From: Bdellovibrionales bacterium
GTDB lineage: Bacteria; Bdellovibrionota; Bdellovibrionia; Bdellovibrionales; UBA1609
Reading direction: 5' to 3'
Length of the DNA: 32,940 nt
Assembly: GCA_020850475.1 (NCBI GenBank)
Contig: JADZEO010000068.1
Coordinates: 1-32,940 of the forward strand
The position numbers and the translations under genes were made by a program. Shown piece by piece: positions 16,552-24,881 of the stretch. Each line of letters starts with the position of its first letter. Position 1 is the first letter of the stretch. The notes under the pieces were generated by a model that did not search any database, was not told where the DNA came from, and worked only from the letters and a program-made list of their open reading frames with translations.

Positions 16552-16806
16552 TCAGCCCGTTTTTTTTGAATCATCAAAGTTAAATGACAATTGCTCGCCG
16601 CTTTTGGGTGTCCCTGCAGGAGCTTTCGCTTGGGGTGCCGGGGTCGCCTGCAACGGAGCTGTCGGGGGCTCAGGTTTGAGTGGGGCAAGTTTATTTTCCG
16701 AGAGATTGGCCTGGTGGATGAGGTGACGAACAAACGCCTTCTGAGATTCAAGTGGCGCTTCCGGGTTAAGCCCAAGCTCCCGCAGCAAGTCTCCAATGTG
16801 GCGCAT
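16552..16806 (-). CDS. Small protein with Pro/Ala linker and C-terminal QLSFNF motif
   Basis: An 84-residue protein. Residues 1-40 look helical (MRHIGDLLRELGLNPEAP, then KAFVRHLIHQANL); residues 41-68 are a Pro/Ala/Lys linker; the end is EQLSFNFDDSKKTG. QLSFNF resembles the short beta-sliding-clamp binding motif (QLxLxL/F, as in Hda), but one residue differs and short motifs occur by chance. The start at 16806 has GGAGG five bases before it, which rules against the overlapping frame that begins at 16811. Upstream lies the DnaA-box-like cluster; downstream the secreted protease. I do not recognise the family. Link to replication is a hypothesis. Confidence 0.65.
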   Translation of the reverse strand: MRHIGDLLRELGLNPEAPLESQKAFVRHLIHQANLSENKLAPLKPEPPTAPLQATPAPQAKAPAGTPKSGEQLSFNFDDSKKTG

Positions 16807-16929
16807 AACATCCTCCAGTATGAATCAATCGGTATTTGCTGCGTCTCATTGAAGAAAACCTTGGTGAAAAACTCGATGCCGTTCCCGCTCTAAAGACTAG
16901 CTTCGGGGGCAATCGGGTTAATGAGTGTT

Positions 16930-16969
16930 TGTGGAAAAGTCTGAGGATAAGGCTGTGATTTGTGGAAAA
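16930..16969 (-). promoter_or_regulatory. Cluster of DnaA-box-like 9-mers
   Basis: Read on the minus strand, TTTTCCACA occurs at 16961-16969 and again at 16930-16938, with TTATCCTCA (one base from TTATCCACA) between them at 16942-16950. The two exact copies fit the DnaA-box consensus TT(A/T)TNCACA, share one orientation and start 31 bases apart, about three helical turns. They lie in the 240-bp gap upstream of the QLSFNF gene, beside AT-rich DNA. Confidence 0.5.
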
Positions 16970-16990
16970 ACCTGTGAGTTGATGTCAATT

Positions 16991-17041
16991 ACTCCCTAAT
17001 TATTGGGTCTCTCTAGATTAAAGAACCTATCGCTAGGGAGT
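16991..17041. repeat. 8-bp inverted repeat with 35-bp loop downstream of sdhB
   Basis: ACTCCCTA (16991-16998) and TAGGGAGT (17034-17041) are perfect complements. The sequence between is AT-rich. On the plus strand the right arm runs into TTTTGC; on the minus strand the same left arm could instead form CCTA-GCGA-TAGG, so two alternative structures are possible just after the sdhB stop. Confidence 0.45.
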
Positions 17042-17046
17042 TTTGC

Positions 17047-17817
17047 TTATCTTTCTAAAAGTGATGCCTTTAAGAATTCGCGATTCAGTATGGCGATATG
17101 TTCCAAACTTATTTCTTTTGGGCACGCAGCGGCACAGGCGCCCGTGTTAGTACACCCGCCAAAACCTTCGGCGTCCATCTGATGCACCATTGCAAGCGCG
17201 CGCTTTTCTCGCTCCGCCTCTCCCTGCGGTAAGAGTGCTAGGTGGGCAACCTTGGCACCAACAAACAGGCTTGCTGAGGCGTTCTTGCAGGCGGCAACAC
17301 AAGCTCCACAGCCAATGCACGCCGCCGCCAAAAAGGCCCGGTCTGCCTTGTCTTTGGGAACCGGCAAACAGTTCGCATCCTGTGCTGTCCCCGTCGCTGT
17401 GGAAACAAATCCTCCGGCCTGAATCACTCGATCAAGAGCTGAGCGGTCAACGACGAGATCGCGAACCACTGGAAATGCTCCCGCCCGAAAGGGCTCCACC
17501 GTAACTGAATCGCCATCTTTGAATCGCCGCATGTGTAACTGACAAGTGGTCGTGGCGCCGTCGGGGCCATGGGGATTGCCATTGATGACCAACGAACACA
17601 TCCCACAGATGCCCTCGCGGCAGTCATGATCAAACTCGACGGGCTCTTCGCCCTTTTTCACCAGCTCTTCGTTAACCACGTCGAGCATTTCCAAAAAAGA
17701 CGCTTCGGTCGAAATGCCCTTCACGTCGTAATCCATGAAGTAGCCTTTGTCCTTTGCGTTCTTTTGGCGCCAAAGTTTCAGTTTAAGATTCAATTTTGAT
17801 TTGGAAGCTCCACCCAC
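17047..17817 (-). CDS. sdhB: Succinate dehydrogenase / fumarate reductase iron-sulfur subunit
   Basis: A 256-residue electron-transfer subunit carrying electrons from SdhA flavin to quinone. The [2Fe-2S] site is [15 protein letters not shown] with a later Cys in [11 protein letters not shown]; the [4Fe-4S] site is [11 protein letters not shown]; the [3Fe-4S] site is [15 protein letters not shown], ending with the CP common to the family. It follows sdhA by 12 bases as the last gene of the operon. The start [18 protein letters not shown] agrees with B-type enzymes. Downstream lie the inverted repeat and DnaA-box-like region, with no strong terminator. Confidence 0.96.
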   Translation of the reverse strand: MGGASKSKLNLKLKLWRQKNAKDKGYFMDYDVKGISTEASFLEMLDVVNEELVKKGEEPVEFDHDCREGICGMCSLVINGNPHGPDGATTTCQLHMRRFKDGDSVTVEPFRAGAFPVVRDLVVDRSALDRVIQAGGFVSTATGTAQDANCLPVPKDKADRAFLAAACIGCGACVAACKNASASLFVGAKVAHLALLPQGEAEREKRALAMVHQMDAEGFGGCTNTGACAAACPKEISLEHIAILNREFLKASLLER

Positions 17818-17829
17818 GATCTGCCCCTA

Positions 17830-19758
17830 TTATTTATAGCTTCTGGTTGACAGTTTTACATATTCAAACTGCAGCGGCTCTTTGTGTAAGGTCCACTGCA
17901 TGCGTCCACCCTCTTGTTGGTATTGCCAAGCCGCCACGTGGCAGTAGTTGGCGTCGTCCCTCATGGCCTCATTTTCTGGCGTCTGATATTCCTCTCGGAA
18001 GTGGCCCCCACAAGATTCGTTCCGCTCTTGTGCATCCTGTGCCATCAGCTCGCCCAGCTCCAAAAAGTCGGCCACGCGACAGGCCTTTTCCAGCTCCGCG
18101 TTCTTGAAGTTCGCTTCGCCGGCAACGCGAACCTCTTGCCAGAAGCGGTCACGCAATTTGCCGATTTCACCGCGGGCCTTTTGCAAGCCCTCTTTGGTGC
18201 GCGACATCCCCACATATTCCCACATCAACTTGCCAAGCTCTCGGTGAAACTCATCAACGGTGTGTCCACCCTTGATTCCCAAAAGGCGCGACAACCGCTG
18301 CGTCACCTCGGCCTTACTTGCACGAAAGGCTTCGTGGTTCTCGTCGACTTTAGGCAACGGGGTCGAGGCCAAAAAATGCCCAATGGTGTAGGGGATGACA
18401 AAAAATCCATCGGCCAAGCCTTGCATTAAGGCCGAAGCGCCAAGGCGATTTGCTCCATGATCAGAGAAGTTGGCTTCCCCTAAAACATGAAGTCCGGGGA
18501 CCGTGCTTTGCAGATTGTAATCCACCCAAAGTCCACCCATGGTGTAGTGAACGGCCGGATAAATCCGCATTGGTGTTTCGTAAGGATCTTCGCCCGTGAT
18601 CTTGTCATACATCTGGAAAAGATTGCCGTACTTTTCGGCCACCACGCCCTTGCCCAGGCGCTGAATAGCATCGCGAAAATCGAGATACACGGCAATGCCG
18701 GTTGTTCCAACGCCCCGGCCCTCATCAACGCGAAATTTGGCCTGCCGAGAAGCCACGTCGCGAGGAACCAGATTGCCAAAGCTCGGATAAATGCGCTCAA
18801 GGTAATAGTCGCGCTCGCTATCGGGAATTTGCGATGGCGGACGCTGATCGCCCTTGTTCTTGGGCACCCAAACGCGTCCGTCGTTACGCAGGGATTCTGA
18901 CATCAACGTTAATTTTGATTGATAATCGCCCGAAACCGGAATGCAGGTCGGGTGAATTTGGGTGAAACAAGGATTCCCAAATAAGGCGCCCTTTTTGTGA
19001 CAGCGCCAAGAAGCCGTGACATTGGACGCTTTGGCGTTGGTCGAGAGAAAGAAGACGTTTCCATAGCCTCCCGTTGCCAGAACCACGGCGTCGCCGGCGT
19101 GAGACTCGATCTCTCCTGTTGTCAGATTACGAACCGTAATCCCTCGGGCCACGCCGTCGACCAGAACCAGGTCAAGCATTTCGCGCCGATGGTAAAGCTT
19201 AACTTGTTTTTCTTGCACCTGTCTCATCATGGACGAGTAGGCCCCCAGCAGCAGCTGTTGGCCCGTCTGCCCGCGCGCGTAGAAGGTGCGCGACACCTGG
19301 GCGCCACCAAAGGAGCGATTGTCCAGCATCCCGCCATACTCGCGCGCAAAGGGCACGCCGATGGCAACGCAATGATCAATGATCTGAGTCGACACTTGAG
19401 CCAATCGATAGACGTTGGATTCTCGAGCTCTAAAGTCGCCACCCTTAACCGTGTCGTAGAAGAGACGATAAATCGAGTCGCCGTCATTTTGATAATTCTT
19501 TGCGGCGTTGATTCCGCCCTGAGCAGCAATGGAATGCGCCCGCCGAGGCGAGTCTTGAATGCAAAAGGCTTTTACGTTGTAACCCAACTCCGCCAAGCTC
19601 GCCGCCGCAGATCCTCCGGCCAGTCCGGTTCCAACCACAATGATGGTGAACTTGCGCTTGTTCGCCGGATTGACGAGTTTAAGATCGAATTTATGTTTTT
19701 CCCAGCGGTTCTCAATCGGGCCAGTCGGGCTTTTTGCATCTAGCTTGATGGTCGCCAT
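17830..19758 (-). CDS. sdhA: Succinate dehydrogenase / fumarate reductase flavoprotein subunit
   Basis: A 642-residue catalytic subunit that interconverts succinate and fumarate in the citric acid cycle. The N-terminal dinucleotide fold is [21 protein letters not shown] (about 39-58); the FAD-linking histidine lies in [15 protein letters not shown]. Substrate-site residues include the [12 protein letters not shown] block and the arginine in [17 protein letters not shown]. The C-terminal helical part has [19 protein letters not shown]. Length and order match the Bacillus/epsilon-type B enzymes. It starts two bases after sdhC. Direction of the reaction in vivo cannot be told from sequence. Confidence 0.97.
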   Translation of the reverse strand: MATIKLDAKSPTGPIENRWEKHKFDLKLVNPANKRKFTIIVVGTGLAGGSAAASLAELGYNVKAFCIQDSPRRAHSIAAQGGINAAKNYQNDGDSIYRLFYDTVKGGDFRARESNVYRLAQVSTQIIDHCVAIGVPFAREYGGMLDNRSFGGAQVSRTFYARGQTGQQLLLGAYSSMMRQVQEKQVKLYHRREMLDLVLVDGVARGITVRNLTTGEIESHAGDAVVLATGGYGNVFFLSTNAKASNVTASWRCHKKGALFGNPCFTQIHPTCIPVSGDYQSKLTLMSESLRNDGRVWVPKNKGDQRPPSQIPDSERDYYLERIYPSFGNLVPRDVASRQAKFRVDEGRGVGTTGIAVYLDFRDAIQRLGKGVVAEKYGNLFQMYDKITGEDPYETPMRIYPAVHYTMGGLWVDYNLQSTVPGLHVLGEANFSDHGANRLGASALMQGLADGFFVIPYTIGHFLASTPLPKVDENHEAFRASKAEVTQRLSRLLGIKGGHTVDEFHRELGKLMWEYVGMSRTKEGLQKARGEIGKLRDRFWQEVRVAGEANFKNAELEKACRVADFLELGELMAQDAQERNESCGGHFREEYQTPENEAMRDDANYCHVAAWQYQQEGGRMQWTLHKEPLQFEYVKLSTRSYK

Positions 19759-19760
19759 GT

Positions 19761-20429
19761 TTATCCCTTGTAGATGAGGAAGACGTAAAGCGGTTGACTC
19801 ATGAATCCGACACCCACCAAAACGGAATACAAGATGCCGGCCATTTTGAACTTGTTAAAATACCGCGGGTGATGAATGCCCAGGGTTTGAATCGAAGACT
19901 TCACTCCGTGACTCAAATGAAATGCCAGTGCGAAGAGCGCAACGAGATACCAGGCCACATAGAGCGGGTTTTGGAAAACCTCAATCACCAGGCGGTGCAG
20001 ATCGCGCATCATCACGCCACCATACTCCACCTCGTAGTGGGGGCCGAATTTGAAGGTGATCAAATGATGGATTATGAAAACAAAAATCAGAATTCCTTGG
20101 GCCCACATGGATCGCGTGGTGAGGCTCGTCGCTTTTTCGCCTGACGACACGACGGCATAGCCCACGGGCCGAGCCTTCCAGTTTTCGCGCGTCAGTTTCA
20201 TCGCTAAGGCCAAGTGAACAAATAAGATCGCCACCAAGCCCACTTCCGCCAGGTAAATGCCTGGGTTGCTGGTCAAGGCGTGCCCGTATTTATTGTAAGC
20301 CTCAGGGCTTACCAAGATGAGCAGATTCCCTAACATGTGCATGAGAACAAACAGGCTTAAACCAAGTCCGGTGAGTGCAACGAGATATTTTTTCCCTATT
20401 TTGGTCTGAGTTAAACAATGATGTGACAT
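19761..20429 (-). CDS. sdhC: Succinate dehydrogenase cytochrome b558 subunit
   Basis: A 222-residue membrane anchor with five predicted helices and histidines (HMLGN, HLALA, HHLITF, HLSHG) placed to hold two b hemes, as in B-type complexes with a single fused anchor in place of separate SdhC and SdhD. The family reads [23 protein letters not shown] at its start. It carries electrons from SdhB to the quinone. First gene of the sdhCAB operon; divergent from etfB across 180 bases. An AGGGA ribosome site precedes the ATG. Confidence 0.93.
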   Translation of the reverse strand: MSHHCLTQTKIGKKYLVALTGLGLSLFVLMHMLGNLLILVSPEAYNKYGHALTSNPGIYLAEVGLVAILFVHLALAMKLTRENWKARPVGYAVVSSGEKATSLTTRSMWAQGILIFVFIIHHLITFKFGPHYEVEYGGVMMRDLHRLVIEVFQNPLYVAWYLVALFALAFHLSHGVKSSIQTLGIHHPRYFNKFKMAGILYSVLVGVGFMSQPLYVFLIYKG

Positions 20430-20473
20430 GCGTGTGTCCCTGGAGTGATGTTCGCGTAAAATTAGATCCGATT

Positions 20474-20502
20474 AATTTAACGCCCGCACCCTCTGCTGTC
20501 TA
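20474..20502 (-). promoter_or_regulatory. Predicted promoter of sdhCAB
   Basis: On the minus strand TAGACA (20502-20497), a 17-base spacer and TAAATT (20479-20474) give five and four matches to the -35 and -10 consensus. The leader would be about 40 bases. Consistent with the divergent layout, but not unique. Confidence 0.4.
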
Positions 20503-20503
20503 T

Positions 20504-20538
20504 TCTCTGCGCGGTTGGAACATCAAAAGATGCAGAGA
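20504..20538. repeat. Dyad between divergent sdh and etf promoters
   Basis: TCTCTGC (20504-20510) and GCAGAGA (20532-20538) form a 7-bp inverted repeat, and the CATC-AAAA-GATG hairpin lies at its right side (20521-20532). Both fall between the predicted sdh and etf promoters, where a shared regulator could bind. Confidence 0.45.
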
Positions 20539-20554
20539 GTCATGGGCGCCCGGT

Positions 20555-20583
20555 TTGCTTTTTAAACATCTATAAAATATAAG
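20555..20583 (+). promoter_or_regulatory. Predicted sigma-70 promoter of etfBA operon
   Basis: TTGCTT (20555-20560), a 17-base spacer rich in A and T, and TATAAG (20578-20583, five of six bases). The start codon at 20610 is preceded by GTGAGGA. It probably drives etfB, etfA and at least the next gene. Confidence 0.6.
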
Positions 20584-20609
20584 TTTTTAACTTTCTTGGT
20601 GAGGACAAA

Positions 20610-21386
20610 ATGAAGATCTATGTGTGCATCAAACAGGTCCCTGATACAGAAACCAAACTGCGCCTAAAACCCGACAACTCTGGCATCGATGACTCGGCGA
20701 TCAAGTGGATCATGAATCCCTATGATGAATACGCTGTCGAAGAGGCTTTGAAAATTAAAACCGAGATTCCCGCGGCGGTTGTTACCATCGTCAGCGTCGG
20801 ACCGAAAAAGCGCGTTGTCGATGCCATTCGCACGGGTCTCGCCATGGGTGCCGACGAAGGCATCGTCGTTGATGCTCCCGAGCATCTGGACAGCTACCTC
20901 ACCGCCAAAGCCTTGGCTGCGGCCATCAAGGGCGACGGCGCTCCCGACTTGGTGTTAACTGGCAAGCTCGCCATTGACGACAACAATGCCTATGTCAGTC
21001 AAGGCGTTGCCGAGTTTTTGGGCGTCCCCCACGCAACCGTCATTTCCAAAATGTCGCGCGAGGATGGGCGGATTACGGTAGAGCGAGAAGTTGAGGGCGG
21101 AAGCCGGGAAATTATTCAACTCAACGGCCCCTGCCTTATCGCCGCGAACAAGGGTCTCAATACTCCTCGTTACGCAAGTTTGCCGGGCATCATGAAGGCC
21201 AAGAAAAAGCCCCTCAAAGAGTTGGACTTGGCGGGCCTGGGAATTAACCCCGCAGAAACTCGCGTGGCCTACAAAGAATTGCAGCTACCGGCCGAGAAGC
21301 CCCCGACCAAAATGATTTCAGGTGATGTTGGACAACAATCCTCTGAGTTGGTGCGCCTACTCAGAGAAGACGCGAAAGTGCTGTGA
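20610..21386 (+). CDS. etfB: Electron transfer flavoprotein beta subunit
   Basis: A 258-residue subunit of the ETF heterodimer, which takes electrons from acyl-CoA dehydrogenases and passes them to the respiratory chain. It begins MKIYVCIKQVPDTETKLRL and has NPYDEYAVEEALKI, GADEGIVVDAPEHLDSY, and the AMP-binding LTGKLAIDDNNAYVSQGVAE. The recognition-loop region LPGIMKAKKKPL matches the family signature. It precedes etfA by 8 bases. With sdh close by, the region forms a respiratory pair, though they are transcribed apart. Confidence 0.96.
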   Translation: MKIYVCIKQVPDTETKLRLKPDNSGIDDSAIKWIMNPYDEYAVEEALKIKTEIPAAVVTIVSVGPKKRVVDAIRTGLAMGADEGIVVDAPEHLDSYLTAKALAAAIKGDGAPDLVLTGKLAIDDNNAYVSQGVAEFLGVPHATVISKMSREDGRITVEREVEGGSREIIQLNGPCLIAANKGLNTPRYASLPGIMKAKKKPLKELDLAGLGINPAETRVAYKELQLPAEKPPTKMISGDVGQQSSELVRLLREDAKVL

Positions 21387-21394
21387 GGTAACCC

Positions 21395-22360
21395 ATGTCA
21401 AACGTGATTGTTTTTTGTGAGCATCAAAACGGTAACCTCAAAAAGGGTGCGCTTGAACTCCTTTCCGCCGCTCGCGGCTCAGGCCTTCCGGTCTCAGCAT
21501 TAGTGATTGGCCCCGGGGCGAATGAATTGGCCAAGCAGGCCTTTCAGTTTGGCGCCACCAAGGCCTTCACTTGCGAAAGTAAAGACTTCGCGGCCTACAA
21601 TTCGGAGCTTTACGCTTCTGTCGTTGAACGCGCCATTAAAAACTCGGGCGCCTCAATTCTCTTGGCCTCGTCCTCAATGTTGGCGCGGGACCTTTTCCCG
21701 CGTCTCGCCGCTCGCGTGGGCGGGGGCCTGGTCAGTGATTGTACTGAGTTGGCGTTTGCTGGTGGTGCCCCTCGGGTCCGCAAGCCCCTGTACTCCGGCA
21801 AGTGCACTGCTGGCGTGGAGTTTAAGGGTTCAGGTCTCAAGATTATTTTGATGCGCCCGAATCAATTGCCCGTTGCCAATCCTGACTCGGGGAAGACGGG
21901 AGAGATCGTTCCTCTTGATGTCGCACCGATGGATCTTAAGACGCTCGTAAAAGAGGTGGTCCGTGGCGCCTCTGAAAAACTCGATTTGACGGAAGCAAAC
22001 ATTATCGTGTCGGGTGGGCGAGGCCTGAAGGAAAAAGAAAACTTCAAGCTCTTGGAAGAGTTGGCTGATGTTCTAGGAGCTACGGTTGGTGCCTCGCGTG
22101 CGGTCGTTGACTCCGGCTGGGTACCTCACGGAATGCAGGTGGGTCAGACGGGCAAAACCGTTGCCCCCACTCTCTACATCGCCGTCGGAATTTCTGGGGC
22201 CATTCAACATTTGGCGGGCATGACCGGCAGCAAGGTCATTGTGGCAATCAACAAAGATCCCGAAGCGCCGATTTTTCAAAAGGCCACTTACGGAATTGTG
22301 GGTGACTTGTTTGAAGTTGTCCCGGTGCTGACCAAAGAATTCCGCAAAGTTCTACAGTAA
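21395..22360 (+). CDS. etfA: Electron transfer flavoprotein alpha subunit
   Basis: A 321-residue FAD-binding partner of EtfB. The C-terminal domain shows the expected motifs: VSGGRGLKEKENFKLLEELAD, ATVGASRAVVDSGW (with the conserved arginine), GQTGKTVAPTLYIAVGISGAIQHLAGM, and INKDPEAPIFQKATYGIVGD. The N-terminal half holds the alternating strand pattern of the alpha/beta subunit dimer. The DUF374 gene starts four bases later, so all three genes are probably co-transcribed. Confidence 0.97.
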   Translation: MSNVIVFCEHQNGNLKKGALELLSAARGSGLPVSALVIGPGANELAKQAFQFGATKAFTCESKDFAAYNSELYASVVERAIKNSGASILLASSSMLARDLFPRLAARVGGGLVSDCTELAFAGGAPRVRKPLYSGKCTAGVEFKGSGLKIILMRPNQLPVANPDSGKTGEIVPLDVAPMDLKTLVKEVVRGASEKLDLTEANIIVSGGRGLKEKENFKLLEELADVLGATVGASRAVVDSGWVPHGMQVGQTGKTVAPTLYIAVGISGAIQHLAGMTGSKVIVAINKDPEAPIFQKATYGIVGDLFEVVPVLTKEFRKVLQ

Positions 22361-22364
22361 AAAC

Positions 22365-23024
22365 GTGCGGAAGATTCGTCATTTTATTTTATCGCGGCTT
22401 GTTTGGCTGATTTACCGTCTGTTGTTTTTGAGTTGGCGAATTACGCTGATCGAGGACGCCGCGCTCGTCCGCTGTCGCCAACAGCGGAGCCCGGCCCTGC
22501 TCGCTCACTGGCACGGCGACGAGTTGGCGATTTTGCACCTTGTTGCCCACTTTCACTTGGCCACCATGACGTCTACCAGCCCCGATGGCCAACTCATTGA
22601 CTACGTTATTCGGCGCTTGGGTGGTGCAACCTCTAAAGGCTCGTCAACCCGAGGAGCCGTGCAGGCCCTCAAGGGGCTGGTGCGCCTGGGGCGCCTCGGT
22701 CACCCCATTTCGATGGCGGTCGACGGTCCTCGTGGCCCCATCTACCAGGTCAAGAGCGGAGTGTTTGAGCTCTCGCGGTTACTCGATGCCCCTATTTTTC
22801 CAGTCGGGGTGGCAACCACGCGGCGGCTTTTGTTCAAAAAGTCGTGGAACCAAACTTATCTTCCTAAGCCCTTTGCTCGAGTCGTTATCGTTTTTGCTGA
22901 ACCCCTTTTGCCCGTCTCTCGAGACCAAGACCCCCGCTCAGATGACCTGGCTAAAAGACTTGCCAACGCGATTGCTGGTGCGCAGCGCCAGGCCGCTAAT
23001 TTAATTGCGGGCCACAACCCCTGA
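22365..23024 (+). CDS. DUF374 lysophospholipid acyltransferase-like protein
   Basis: A 219-residue protein starting with GTG. An amphipathic N-terminal segment (about 6-30) suggests membrane association. The family motifs are visible: LLAHWHGDELAILH near 45 (catalytic-type His with following Asp), TSTSPDGQLIDYV, GSSTRGAVQALKGL and MAVDGPRGPIYQVKSG. DUF374 proteins are grouped with lysophospholipid and lipid A acyltransferases; the acceptor here is unknown, but lipid A or phospholipid modification is the likely frame. Its position before three periplasmic chaperone genes supports an envelope role. Confidence 0.86.
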   Translation: MRKIRHFILSRLVWLIYRLLFLSWRITLIEDAALVRCRQQRSPALLAHWHGDELAILHLVAHFHLATMTSTSPDGQLIDYVIRRLGGATSKGSSTRGAVQALKGLVRLGRLGHPISMAVDGPRGPIYQVKSGVFELSRLLDAPIFPVGVATTRRLLFKKSWNQTYLPKPFARVVIVFAEPLLPVSRDQDPRSDDLAKRLANAIAGAQRQAANLIAGHNP

Positions 23025-23054
23025 TGCTAGCGTTTTTTGTAGAGAATTAGCATC
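23023..23054 (+). repeat. Inverted repeat before the first parvulin gene
   Basis: GATGCTA (23023-23029) and TAGCATC (23048-23054) are perfect 7-bp complements with an 18-base, T-rich loop. The left arm overlaps the DUF374 stop codon; the right arm ends a few bases before the GGTGAGG ribosome site. Could be an operator or a translational hairpin. Confidence 0.4.
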
Positions 23055-23073
23055 TTTAGGTGAGGTTTACTCT

Positions 23074-23892
23074 ATGCTTCAAAAATGGTCGGCGGCTTTT
23101 TTGGCGATCCTCTTTTTTTCTTCACCCGTGTTGGCTGAAAATGTAGCTACGGTCGGCGGAAAAAACATCACTCTTCAAGATTTCAAAACCAAATATGACG
23201 AAGTGAAGAGGCAAACAATCAACCCTCCAGATCCCGAGCTTTTTCTCGAAGATCTCGTCCGCTATGAAATCGGCGTTCAAGAGGCGGAAAAGCGTGGCCT
23301 GCGCAACGATCCCATCGTTATCGAGCGCATTAACCAGGAAATGTATAAGGCCCTGCTTGAGCGCGCGATCGGCGACAAGGTCAGCAAAATCAAGGTTAAC
23401 GAGGCCGAAATGAAGGCCTTCTACAAAGACAATCCCGAGCTTCGCCTCAGTCACATTTTGATCGAATTCAAACCCGGTTCGTCGGACAAAGAAAAGTCGG
23501 TCGCTCAAAAGCGGGCCGAAGATATCTACAAAGAAGTTCAGGCGAGCAATCGTCCCTTTGAAGAGCTCGTAAAGCTGTACTCAGATGACACTCTTAGCAA
23601 AGAAAATGGGGGCGACATTGGATTTCAGTCTAAAGTCACTCTCGTCCCGCCCATTTATGACGCCGTAATGAAAATGAAGGTGGGGCAAATCAAGGGCGTC
23701 ATTGAAACGCGCTACGGCTTTCACATACTTAAGCTGGTTGAAAAGGGCTCCTACGACAATGCGAATAAGCGTCAAATTCGGGCGGCCGTTTTCGACAACA
23801 AACGCAAAAGCATTTTTGATGACTTTTTTGCTGATCTGAAAAAGAAATACAAAATTTCGACTAATACGAGTGCCTTGAAGAATCTAAAATGA
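23074..23892 (+). CDS. Periplasmic parvulin-type peptidyl-prolyl isomerase (first of three)
   Basis: A 272-residue exported folding factor. A signal peptide (about 1-21, ending PVLA before ENVATVGG) is followed by a helical SurA_N-type arm (NITLQDFKTKYDEVKRQ) and one rotamase domain (about 125-235) with LSHILIEF, YSDDTLSKENGGDIGFQ and MKVGQIKGVIETRYGFHILKL. The ATG at 23074 is chosen over an upstream in-frame start at 23005, which precedes the DUF374 stop and has no signal-sequence logic. It ends in an ATGA overlap with the next chaperone gene. Confidence 0.88.
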   Translation: MLQKWSAAFLAILFFSSPVLAENVATVGGKNITLQDFKTKYDEVKRQTINPPDPELFLEDLVRYEIGVQEAEKRGLRNDPIVIERINQEMYKALLERAIGDKVSKIKVNEAEMKAFYKDNPELRLSHILIEFKPGSSDKEKSVAQKRAEDIYKEVQASNRPFEELVKLYSDDTLSKENGGDIGFQSKVTLVPPIYDAVMKMKVGQIKGVIETRYGFHILKLVEKGSYDNANKRQIRAAVFDNKRKSIFDDFFADLKKKYKISTNTSALKNLK

Positions 23893-24881
23893 TTTTGGCT
23901 TCCGATAGAATGAGATCCTGGCACCCTGCGATTTTAGTCGCAGGGTTTTTAATTTTTGGCGGTTCCGTCACGGGTTGTTTTGGCCGTCGCGCCGAGCTTT
24001 CCAGTCGCCCGGTTGTAAAAGTTAATGAGACGGCTATGACCGCTAAGGACTTCGCCGAGCTCTTGGCCTATCGCCTAAAAGATTTCGATGCCGTCAGCGT
24101 GAAGGATGCTCGCATTTTGTCCCGCATGAGGGAGCAGATCATCCGAGACTTCGTGGTCGAAATTCTCACTCGCGACTGGGCCCAGGAAAAGGGCCTCTTT
24201 GTAAAGAGCGAAGATCTCGATGCGGAAATCAATAAGGTCCGGGGAAATTACCCGGACGACCTCGCCTTCCGCCGCGCGCTTGCCGAGCAAGGTCTGACCT
24301 TTGAGCAGTGGCGTGAAAAGCTGAGAATTTCGCTGCTGCAGCGATTGGTTGTTGCTGACCTCTCTAAAGATCTCAGCGCACCCAAAGAAGTCGAAATTGC
24401 CAACTACTACAATCAAAACAAAGATCAGTTTCAACTTCCAGAGCGGGTAAAAATCCGTCAGATTGTTCTCGACTCCGAAAGTAACGCCCGCCGCATTTAT
24501 GACGAGCTCAAAAAGAAAAAGCCGCTAAAGGAGTTGGCGGCCAAGTTTTCCATCAGCCCCGAGTCGGACCGCGGGGGAGAGCTCGGCTGGATTGCCAAGG
24601 GAACCATGGATCTGTTTGATGCCGCCTTCAACATGCGCGTCGGTCAAACCAGTGACGTGGTCAAAAGCCCCTATGGATACCACATCTTTGAGGTGCTCGA
24701 TAAAAAGAAGGCGGGGCTTGAGCCCTTGGCCAATGTAAAAACCCAGATCGAGCGTACCTTGCGCGAGCAGGCGGAACAAAAAATGTATTCCTCTTGGCTC
24801 GATGAGAGACTGCGGGCGGCACACGTTTATCGCGATGAAACTTTAATCAACTCTTTGTCGGTTGAAACCAAGGAAGACTAA
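23889..24881 (+). CDS. Lipid-anchored SurA/PrsA-like peptidyl-prolyl isomerase
   Basis: A 330-residue chaperone-isomerase with a lipobox at VTGC (Cys30), so it is expected to be a lipoprotein facing the periplasm. A SurA_N-like helical region (about 45-190) surrounds the phrase VKVNETAMTAKDFAELLAYRL. One parvulin domain (about 195-285) includes RVKIRQIVLDSE, FSISPESDRGGELGWIAKG, and MRVGQTSDVVKSPYGYHIFEV, with the final helix returning to the chaperone lobe. It overlaps both neighbours (ATGA at the start, TAATG at the end), which argues for matched amounts of the three chaperones. Confidence 0.88.
   Translation: MILASDRMRSWHPAILVAGFLIFGGSVTGCFGRRAELSSRPVVKVNETAMTAKDFAELLAYRLKDFDAVSVKDARILSRMREQIIRDFVVEILTRDWAQEKGLFVKSEDLDAEINKVRGNYPDDLAFRRALAEQGLTFEQWREKLRISLLQRLVVADLSKDLSAPKEVEIANYYNQNKDQFQLPERVKIRQIVLDSESNARRIYDELKKKKPLKELAAKFSISPESDRGGELGWIAKGTMDLFDAAFNMRVGQTSDVVKSPYGYHIFEVLDKKKAGLEPLANVKTQIERTLREQAEQKMYSSWLDERLRAAHVYRDETLINSLSVETKED

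Noticed and set aside
16515-16811. 98-residue frame overlapping the QLSFNF gene
   Set aside because: Its start lies too close to GGAGG (the ATG is part of GGAGGATG), and the product is Arg/Leu/Pro-rich without pattern.
16807-17046. Chromosomal origin oriC
   Set aside because: Only two exact boxes and one near match, with none of the usual origin neighbours; kept as a finding, not called as an origin.
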